A stretch of DNA of 64,000 nt from Pachyseris speciosa (lineage: Eukaryota; Cnidaria; Anthozoa; Scleractinia; Pachyseridae), in NCBI GenBank assembly GCA_016490735.1, contig JAEMWC010000764.1, positions 347,501 through 411,500 of the forward strand, read 5' to 3'. The notes beneath the pieces were generated by a model. It was not told where the DNA came from and searched no databases. It saw only the letters and a program-made list of their open reading frames with translations. Of this stretch, positions 55,311 through 64,000 are shown one piece after another. The position numbers were made by a program, and so were the translations under genes. Each line of letters begins with the position of its first letter. Within the stretch, counting starts at the first letter, position 1.

Positions 55311-58300
55311 TGATAACAGAATAACTAAGAATTATCCTGTGAAATCGCGCGGAATATCTCCTGATACTTAGCCGACGAGGCCGTGGGCAGAGTTGAATAA
55401 ATTTACTACAGAAAAGCAAACAAAAGGTTCCACCAGAACAACAACTTTCCTGGGAAAAGTTTGTTTTTCTCTCCTCCTTTTTCCGATGCAAAGGGGATAC
55501 TTTCGGTTTAAGCCACACCTTTGAGTGCTGTTTACTACTACATATAATGACATTTTACTCGTGCATGAAACTTTTCTAAATCGTCAAATGAGACGAAAAT
55601 TAGGCACTTGGAAACGTCACACAAAACTTGACTGAGCTGTTTTCGTGTTGGTGTACCTTGACCATCCTAAGGCAGAAACGTTCGTAAAACGCCTCAGGGC
55701 ACTACAGGCAGCCTTCAAAATAAAAAGTGATCATTTCTCTATTGCTATGGAAGAACAAGGATCCTGTGGACTTTTAAAGTGCAAACAAAGGGGGGACACA
55801 AAGGTGCTTAAACTGAAACCAGTTTCTTTTTTTGTAAATGAAAACATCAGGCTGGAAAACATCCTTAATTGGGAGTTGCTTCCCACAAAATGTTTGCATG
55901 AATCACGTATACTTCAACGCCGCTCGAACTAGGTTGTAATAGGTTTTAGTATGTTTTTCAGGATACCAGAAAACATAGACACTGAAGTCTATATCATATT
56001 AATAAATAAATGCACAGTAATGTATAAAAAAGAAAAGAATTAAATGGTTAAAGTTGAGGCTTCTTAGCCGATTTTCGGCTTGCGTGCACTTTTGAGCCGA
56101 TTTGCGACTTACGAAAGGGCCAAACCGAGCCGAGTATCTGTCATGACATGCAGTGGACTCAGTCTTTTTTCTGCACTTCTGCGGTCTTCCAGTTAGTCTG
56201 GATTTCAAAACGTACATACAAGAAAATCTTTCCAAAAGGGGCCTGATTGTATCAGTCCTATTCTTCACTTGTTGCTGATGTCTTAGCGCACTGGAACTGA
56301 ATTCTTATTTCTACTCTTGATCAGTATCTATACTGTAGTCTCAATGGGCTGTAACAGGCCAGTAAATTATGGAACATAGCAAGAATGACTACATACAATA
56401 AAAGCGCCTCCAAACACGTGTTATGGAATTTCGTATATTTCTTTGCCGTCCCCTGCCATACGGAGTAAAACCTGAAATGACCAAAGTCGACTGGTTTGGT
56501 GAGAAACATGAGCAAAAGGAAAAAACGAACTCCATTTCCTATCTCAACTTCATCGCCCGTTCCTGCAAGTTTAGTTCCTTGGGATATTTCGCCTACATCG
56601 CACAGGTTGAATTGATTGGAATAATCGTGAAGTAGTTACAAAACCGTGAATTTATATTTTCAAATGACATTTTCGTTGGCGTTGGTAGGAGTTGGTTATA
56701 ATGACCACCTTTTCGCTTTCGTTCGACAAGAGCAGCGTACCTAACTGAAGTTTGCATTTTCTAATTAATAACCGTTGAAACAATTTCTTTGGCACCCGAT
56801 ACTCGTGCCAAGCAACCTTGCCGTCCTTGGTGCAGAGTCTAAACTACACGCTTCGCTCGAGTCGGTCGCCAAACCACGCTTTAGCAAAGTGAACCTTAAT
56901 TATCACCTATAGTCCTGATTTCATCATTATACTCTTACCTCAACTAACTACTTAACTTCCAAATGCGGCCTCTGAGAATAAAGGGAATGTAATGGTCGAC
57001 GTACCTGCCCTTTGCCTTTCCGCATCTTTGGAGTTTCACCGGATTATATTATACTGACGAAAATCAAGCCGGTAGTGTTTGGATTTTTAAATCTCTTTCG
57101 TTTCAGTACTAGTCTTTGCAATTGGCAGGCTTTTCTCTTGTACCTAGTTTAGTTTGTCTTATTTTTGTTGCAGAAGCATAATATCTTACCTCGTTTGGTT
57201 TGTTATGTTGCCGTATTTCACTGCAAACGCATACAGGACTTTACAAAAAGTGTTTTGCGTGGACTTTGGAAGTTCCCTTTTGTTTTCGCGTGGCCCAACA
57301 TAACCGGCTTACAGTTATCTCTCTTTAGGCGTTAAGTGGTCACGTTCTGGAGTACTTCATTTAACACTTTCCTTTCGAATTATTCAGCAAAAGTTGAAAT
57401 TGCCAAAGGTCAAAAGCTAAAACGATGATGCAATTTACTAAGCTGAAGTAGTTCATGGACTGAAGTGGCTTAATTTTACCTTCGCAATCCAAGCGAGGGG
57501 ATCTCAGAGCCAAAAGGACGCGTCCGACACGTCCTGATACACAAGGCACATTCTTTTTCCGGATAATTGAAAAATGAATCAGTGGTTGGTTTAATTTCAA
57601 TGTGATGTCATTAGAATTCTAGAGCTGTTACACAGGGCACCATAAATATCCTTTTATGACATGCCCTATGAACTTCAAGCAAAATTTCAAGCTGATATAT
57701 TGCTTTGCCTCGCAAATAAACGCACATTTTGACAATTTGATCAACATCGGGGCAGGACAGCCCGAAACACAAGAATTCTCGAAATGTTATAAAAGTTTTC
57801 GCTTTACTTTTCAATTTTCAAGTATCATATAAACGTTTAAGCGTCATCTCGATAATATTCTGAGTAGAAACTGGGGGATATTGAACCGCTCTCTCTGGTG
57901 TGCTGTACTTCTTACACTGACGTTTACGGCCACCACTTTGGTGAAGAAGAAGTCCGTCGGACGCCAACATGGCAGACACCAAATAACGAGTCTTTCAGTG
58001 CAATTAACCGTAACGTTTTTCATGATGACTTTGTCCTGAAGAGCACTATAGACCTAGGAACCGTTCTAAGTTGGTTTTGTTTTCTTTTTTTACCTACCGT
58101 GTAATTCCTTTGTTTCTTAACCTTGTGGGTGCATGTATGGAGACTTACTTCACTGAATTGATGACACTGAGCCAACAATAAACTACGTAACGTGACATCT
58201 GTAAATTGAAAAAAATATATCTGATCACCAATTGAGTTCGTAAGACGGATTTTCAGAACCCTAAAGCTCGATTAAATTCTTTCCTAACTGTCTATTCATT

Positions 58301-60400
58301 TCGTTGTGTTTGTCTTGTGACATGGACCAAAGTTATGCAACGCCGAGTTGAACTGGCGCTCTTGCTGACTTCTTCCGGTCTCTTTCCGTAACTACGATCA
58401 GGAGATCTAGACCACCTGCGTTGGAGCCACTGATCTCGGGCTTACGAGTCGTTCTACACTCTTTTTATGAACATGAATTTGTATTAAAAAATTATTCCTC
58501 TATTATAATTCAAATTTTAAGTCACAATCTTTTCAAAGTTTCTTTTCAAAATTTTGAGATAGAAAGGAACGTAGCAAAAACACATTTACGCAAACATATG
58601 CGGATGATATTACTATTTAGAAAATTTTAATAATGTTGCACTCAAAAAAAGGTATTGTCTTAAAACCTGAGGGAGACTTCTACAATCTCGAGCGCTTTCT
58701 CAAGAAGATATTTATCCGGCTTTGTCGTTCTCCTTCTCGTGAAAAGTAGAATTTGATCTATGAGATTTTAAGCTGTTTACTGGTGTGATGTTTGTTTATC
58801 AACTGGGGTTAACTATAGCTTACTGTGACACACTTAACGAAAGGAGACATACAGCAAACACTTTTTGTTCGTTTCGATCGGTGAGTATAGGAAGTCACTC
58901 AGCGTATGTGAAAATTAATATTCTTGAAAATTGTGTTGGTGACTGATGTGGGGGTAGGTTATAAAATTTACTGTGATCATATCGTACACATATAGATACC
59001 GATAGTTAAAATTGTTGGAAAGTATTTGTCTCGCTCATTTATATAAGTCACATGCCTTCGTTGCCTCCAGGTGACTGAAGGGTAAAGGTGGTCAACACTT
59101 ACACTGAAGAAGCGGAAGGGTGGTGGTAAAGGGGTTATCATTTAGTTCCTTTAAAATATCAAAGGAACATTCTTCGAAACCAGAGTACGGGGAAATTTCA
59201 GCACCTATCTTGTAGCTGCAATTTGTGTCACCAATTAGTGCTATGCGCTAGAGATTCTCGACACATTAATAAAGTCCACTACTACTACTACCACCACTAC
59301 TACTACTTGCAAATATCCGTTGCTTCCCATGGAAGCCGTGTCACTGAGATTTAAATTTAACCATGGCTGAAAGTTCTTGTTCAGAATAGAAAAAATAAAA
59401 TAAGCGAAAAGAAATCCGCTGTACTGAAAATCTCTGACTTGTAGCCATAAAACGTTTGCTAGTTATAGTTTGACACCAAGCTGAACTACAGTGAAACACA
59501 TCATTTCAAAATTTGGAAATCGTCTGCGCTATTAGGAAACTCTTGGTGAGTGAGGAAACATAAATTAAAACATTCGAAAATACGAAACCTTCTCAAATAA
59601 AACATATATATAATCGTCAGATGGCATAAATTCCAATTGACAAGGAAATCTTGTTTGTATCATACGTTTCGGATATAACAATGATAGTTAACAAGAACAC
59701 TTATTGTTGAACTGCCGATAAAATGATTACTCAAGTTTTCAGTCATCTGCACATGTGATGTGAATAAATTGCGCTAAGCATAATAAAAGAAAGATTTAGC
59801 ACTTACACTGAGTTTCCTTGATAACGGCGTTGCATTCAGTTATCCGCTCTGGTTACGCAATACCCTAAATCCACATATTGCGGTTTCTCTTCAGTAATAA
59901 CTGGAACAGAAGTCCACGATGTAAAACAAACGTCAAACGCTATTTATGGCATTTACTTAAAAATAGCGTTCTGTGTACGTCCCTATTGAAATCACGCGAG
60001 CACAAAGTCCAGAGAGTTCCTAGGCTCGACTTTATGCCCGCTTTCATGTTACTTGTCAAAATAATCGTTGATTTGGTAATCCAAGTTCAAGTTCAGTCAC
60101 CCATACGTACCAAATCGCAACGAGAGGCGTTTGTTAAAAAAAAAAAACTGCGATAACTCATTAGAGAAAATAGCATTTTTTTCGGTTCCTTTCTCGTTGA
60201 AAGGTGAAATTCGAACCGCCTTAAGGCTGTACTTCGCCTAGACTACTGCTTGTATATCACATGTGCGAGCATTACGTGTCACATGATAGTTAAATGCTTC
60301 TGAACTAATTTCTGTGAATGTTGAAAATCAGTGACAAGAGAAAACGGACGGAAACGGCAACAACAACAACAAACCACGTATACTTTAGTTTTATTCAACA
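55311..60400. other. 5.1-kb gene-poor stretch
   Basis: No recognised gene. An open frame at 55645-55932 (plus, 95 residues, HPKAETFVKRLRALQAAFKI start) has protein-like composition but no known family. (CTA)n lies at 59279-59305. Confidence 0.4.
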
Positions 60401-60409
60401 TGCAGACAA

Positions 60410-61400
60410 AAATGGCGACAGCGCAATTGAACGACGACGGCGACGGCAACGAAAACGTCAATTCAAAATCTAACTGCATCCTGATGAGGAGATAAGTTGA
60501 GAACGAACGCCAAGCGACAACTCGCACAGTTAAAAAAATTACAGATGACGAAGGTTATCAGCAAATGTCTGACAAGGTTTTTAGTCTATGTGAATGAACA
60601 CAAATTGCGCCGTTCGTAATTCTGTTTTGGGGGACTCAATTGCAATGACACTTAGTTTGGGAGTTTTGGAATTTCATGTTTTTCCTAGTCGTCTCAGTGA
60701 TTTTCGCTAGGTTCGATTACCAGCTGCTGTTTCGGGAATAGAGCTTGTTTTTTGTTATGCTCAAATTGTTTTTTAATTGTTTTAAAGTCGGATGCCAGTA
60801 AAACCATGACAATTAATACTCACATCTTCCTTACTTGCCATAAACTAATGACAACATCTTCCTTTGGCGCAGTTGTCCATTCTCTGAGCTTCTGTTTGTT
60901 TCGTTGCATTTGCTTTAAGTAACTGCACATTTTGTGCATCAGTTGGCAACGTATTATTAATGTTATGTAAACTGACATTTTATGACCTCACCCGGTGTAT
61001 AACATAAATATACTAAATGCAGGAACAAAAGACTATAAAAAATAAACCGCGGATGGCGTTATTACATAGCAAGTGTTTCTTCAGTTTATGTGCCTTTCCT
61101 CCAATTTCAACCGTCAAAACAGTCAAATTTGCCACGTTTTGCCCGCTGTGCTCACACGCCGTTACCATGGAAATGTAATAGGTACTATATAATTGTACTG
61201 CTTTCGACCAATCAGAATTAAGTTCGTTTGGTTATATAAACGAGGAAATTATAATTATGTAAATTCTGATCATATAGCCACACTCTTTTAGCGATGCACG
61301 TGTTCATGCCCACAATAAATCAAAGGACCCCTATGAGCCAACTCGACAACTTCATTAGTTATGTAATAGCTAATTACAGAAGCTTGGAAACAGTATTGCC
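60410..61400. repeat. duplicated segment, copy 1
   Basis: A direct duplicate of sequence in 62120-64000: shared ACGAAAACGTCAATTC, ACACAAATTGCGCCGTTCGT, GATTTTCGCTAGGTTCGATT, TTTATGACCTCACCCGGTGT and CGACCAATCAGAATT. It lacks the two insertions present in copy 2. Confidence 0.85.
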
Positions 61401-61751
61401 CGTCGTTTTCCGATCAAAAACCGTTACTTGTTAGGAATCTGTTCAAAAGCTACGGATGTTTTGGAATCATGCAGAGAAGTGCCCATAATAACCGTCAAGT
61501 TTGAGTTGACATTTCCGCGAAAAACTCTAGTTTCTCAGCATACTGATTTGAATCGAATTTCTGAGGCATCAAGCGCTCACAAAACAATACTTTACATTCG
61601 AAAGGGACAGTTGATCACGGGAGTCCCAGCATCCATCCCAAGGTTAACCAACGTCCTGCGACAACTGATAAAGTTACAATTAACATTACCATTAGTTTTC
61701 ACTGCGTCCTCGTAACAGTTTCAGTTGTTATTTCAAACATGAAAAACTCTC

Positions 61752-61878
61752 AAATCAAATGAAAAATGATCCTCGCAGTTGTGAACGCAATTTATGCAAT
61801 TGCGAAAAGAAGCCTGAAAAAAAAAATTCAGGACTTCAACGGGGTTTGTACCCGTGACCTCTCGATTACCGGTGCGAT

Positions 61879-61919
<41 letters not shown>

Positions 61920-62068
61920 AGGTCAATTGTGGGTTCATATGTTCCCGTGAAAGAAATGAGTGTGAATTATATATGAAATGAATCATATATGAACTGCGGA
62001 AATGAAATCAAATGAAAAATGATCCTCGCAGTTGTGAACGCAATTTATGCAATTGCGAAAAGAAGCCT
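61752..62068 (-). repeat. tRNA-derived SINE, partly tandem
   Basis: A tRNA-like head on the minus strand (61904-61832) has GGCTTCATAGCTCAGTTGGT, GAGC and GGGTACAAACCCC (B box). The body is flanked by two 64-bp direct repeats (61752-61815, 62005-62068) containing GATCCTCGCAGTTGTGAACG. The period is 253 bp, so this is one and a quarter tandem units rather than a SINE with ordinary short target duplications. Confidence 0.75.
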
Positions 62069-62266
62069 AACCGTTTTTCAGTTTCGAATTTCTGAGGTAC
62101 GAGAAGCTTCCAAAAAAAAAAACAGGGAGCTATAGCAACGACGACGGCGATGGCAACGAAAACGTCAATTCTAAATCTAACTGCATCTTGATAAGGAGAT
62201 AAGTTGAGAACGAATGTCAAGCGACAACTGGGACAGTTAAAAAAAATTACAGATGACGGACTCAAG

Positions 62267-62267
<1 letters not shown>

Positions 62268-62308
<41 letters not shown>

Positions 62309-62830
62309 TTACTAATTTATATAGCGCGTATTTACATATTCTGATCAATAGCGCTTTACAATCATATATTTAAGAGAAACGAAAATACATTACCATAAAA
62401 ATAAAATAAAGTTATAGATTATAAAAATACTTCTTAAAAAGATAAGTTTTAAGTCGAGATTTAAAACTGTCAAGTGATGTTGCTTGACGAAGCTCCACGG
62501 GTAGGCCATTCCAGAGTTTCGGAGCTGCTGCTGAAAATGATCTTGCTCCCAATGTTGTAAGCATCTTTCCCTTGGGATGGTCCAATAAGAGCTTACCAGT
62601 AGACCTAAGGTTATATAATGAGTTCGATTTTATACTAATAAGATCGCTAAGATAAGTTGGCGCCAGGCCATAAATACATTTAAAAGTCAAAAGTAAAATC
62701 TTATAATCAATACGCAAAGAAACCGGCAGCCAGTGCAGCTCGTAAAGCGCCGGTGTAATGTGAGAAAATTTTCCGATGCCACAAATAAGTCTTGCTGCTG
62801 TTTTTCAGCCAATGTATTCCAAGGTTCTTT
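62268..62830 (-). mobile_element. 5'-truncated LINE, CR1/L2-like 3' end
   Basis: The minus frame 62830-62412 reads RLICGIGKFSHITPALYEL, HWLPVSLRIDYKILLLTFK, then TLGARSFSAAAPKLWNGLP and LDSFKSRLKTYLFKKYF to a stop. This is the C-terminus typical of CR1/L2/Jockey-clade reverse transcriptase proteins. A 3' UTR with GCGCTATATAAATTAG and a (TTA)n tail at 62271-62308 follow. The insertion is absent from copy 1 of the host duplication. Confidence 0.85.
62412..62717 (-). CDS. LINE reverse transcriptase C-terminal fragment
   Basis: About 101 residues, intact to the stop, of the post-catalytic domain (KCIYGLAPTYLSDLISIK start region). No catalytic FADD motif remains, so it is non-functional. The rest of the frame is open upstream to about 62815, where a TAA occurs (ILEYIG-stop). 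Confidence 0.85.
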   Translation of the reverse strand: MRIDYKILLLTFKCIYGLAPTYLSDLISIKSNSLYNLRSTGKLLLDHPKGKMLTTLGARSFSAAAPKLWNGLPVELRQATSLDSFKSRLKTYLFKKYFYNL

Positions 62831-64000
62831 TTCTATGTGAATAAACACAAATTGCGCCGTTCGTAAAAGTCTGTTTTAGGAGACTCAATTGCAATGACAC
62901 TTAGCTTGGGAGTTTTGGAATTTCATGTTTTTCCTCGTCGTCTCAGTGATTTTCGCTAGGTTCGATTACCAGCTGCTGTTTCGGGAAGAGAGCTTGTTTT
63001 TTGTTATGCTCAAATTGTTTTTAATTGTTTTAAAGTCTGATGCCAGTAAAACCATGACAATTAATACTCATATCTTCCTTACTTGCCATAAACTAATGAC
63101 AACATCTTCCTTTGGCGCAGTTGTCCATTCTCTGAGCTTCTGTTTGTTTCGTTGCATTTGTTTTTAAGTAACTGCACATTTTGTGCATCACTGGTTGCCA
63201 ACGTATTATTAACGTTATGTAAACTGACATTTTATGACCTCACCCGGTGTATAAAACAACATAAATATACTAAATGCACGAACAAAAGACCATAAAAAAT
63301 AAACGGGTGGCGTTATTACATAGCACGTGTTTCTGGCGTTAAAACTCCATTCTTTGAACTGAAAACTTTGAAAAATTTGTCGATCGCTTTGTACGCGATA
63401 CAACGAATATTGTAAAAATCTATCCCTGCAGTGAAAATTATCTCCGAGAAAATATAAGGAGGTATGGTACCTTATCTGTAAAGTATTTGTATAGGAAATC
63501 GCGCAATCTTGAGTACAATTGGCGATTAACAGGTATGAGTGATATTGAAAGTTCTCGAAAATTGCTCGAGCCTTCAGGCAATGCAATTTAAGAATTTTCA
63601 AAACGCGAGTAACCATTAATCACGAATTGTACGATAAGGTCGTGCGAATTTTTATTTATAGTTTGCTCAACAAAACTACGGATTGTAAATGGTCACGAAA
63701 TTTGTAATTTATCGGGTATTCTACTAAATTATCCCAAAAACATCATTCCAGACAATCGCAGCCTTAGTTTATGTGCCGTTTCCTCCAATTTCAACCGTCA
63801 AAACATTCAAATTTGCCACGTTTTCCCGCTGTGGTCACACGCCGTACTGCTTTCGACCAATCAGAATTGAGTTCTTTTGGTTATATAAACGAGGAAATTA
63901 TAATTATGTAAACTCTGATCACATAGACTCTTTCTTTTAGCGATGCACGTGTTGCCCACAATAAATCAAAGGACCCCTATGAGCCAGCTCGTCAACTTCA

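Larger units (their letters stand above)
62120..64000. repeat. duplicated segment, copy 2
   Basis: Copy of 60410-61400 with a LINE (62268-62830) and a 440-bp insert (63331-63768) added, and a 24-base deletion near 63845. It reaches the window edge. Confidence 0.85.

Noticed and set aside
55645..55932. Plus-strand frame of 95 residues with protein-like composition
   Set aside because: Possibly a decayed exon, but no family, no clear splice sites and no neighbouring exon.
61832..61904. Functional tRNA gene (possible GGT anticodon)
   Set aside because: D-arm and T-arm boxes are good, but the anticodon stem does not pair and the base before the anticodon is not T; it is a SINE head.

Overview
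The window looks like nuclear DNA of an anthozoan cnidarian, probably a stony coral. This is inferred from the AT-rich, intron-split genes, from a Mutator-like-domain/exonuclease gene family and tRNA-derived and GGGGTACTCC-type repeats that I associate with coral genomes, and from the density of cut-and-paste, Penelope and LINE remnants. No prokaryotic operon, rRNA or CRISPR array is present.

Layout. 1.4-9.0 kb (minus strand) holds a six-exon gene of the Mutator-like transposase-domain family ending in a DEDDh 3'-5' exonuclease. Its exonuclease end is intact. Its second exon is split by a 1.9-kb MULE DNA transposon (6.5-8.4 kb) that carries a PHD finger and transposase fragments on the opposite strand, and exon 1 carries a frameshift. 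9.1-15 kb is a graveyard of element ends and first exons: a long-TIR foldback element, a decayed ZAD-like zinc-finger exon, a tRNA-derived SINE, a RecQ-like helicase fragment and a first exon of a DUF3504/QRICH1-like gene. 15.7-21.3 kb contains inverted-repeat elements, hairpins, a Penelope tail and a LINE tail. 21.9-26.7 kb (minus) is the only convincing host gene: a three-exon transcription factor with a long unstructured N-terminus and seven C2H2 zinc fingers, with two apparent frameshifts beside C runs.

28.4-47.4 kb is a degenerate tandem array of a non-coding unit (three copies), progressively filled by insertions. Because copies of the unit lie side by side, several insertions can be read against an uninterrupted sister copy: a TTAA-flanked piggyBac-like 1.0-kb element (a second copy lies at 3.5 kb), a 738-bp element with a 10-bp target duplication, a 5'-truncated Penelope-like retroelement (RT plus GIY-YIG), and a roughly 5.7-kb insert containing a 4.3-kb foldback with elements nested inside it. 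A PIF/Harbinger-like MITE at 16.6 kb is likewise dated by an empty sister site at 34.6 kb.

47.4-60.4 kb shows no convincing gene, only a small MITE and scattered repeats. 60.4-64 kb is a direct duplication of about 1 kb whose second copy was expanded by a 5'-truncated LINE and another insert; a tRNA-derived SINE lies between the two copies.

Almost everything outside the zinc-finger gene is mobile DNA or its debris, so the window reads as a nested record of transposition. Exon boundaries were read from GT/AG sites and reading-frame phase, not from transcripts.
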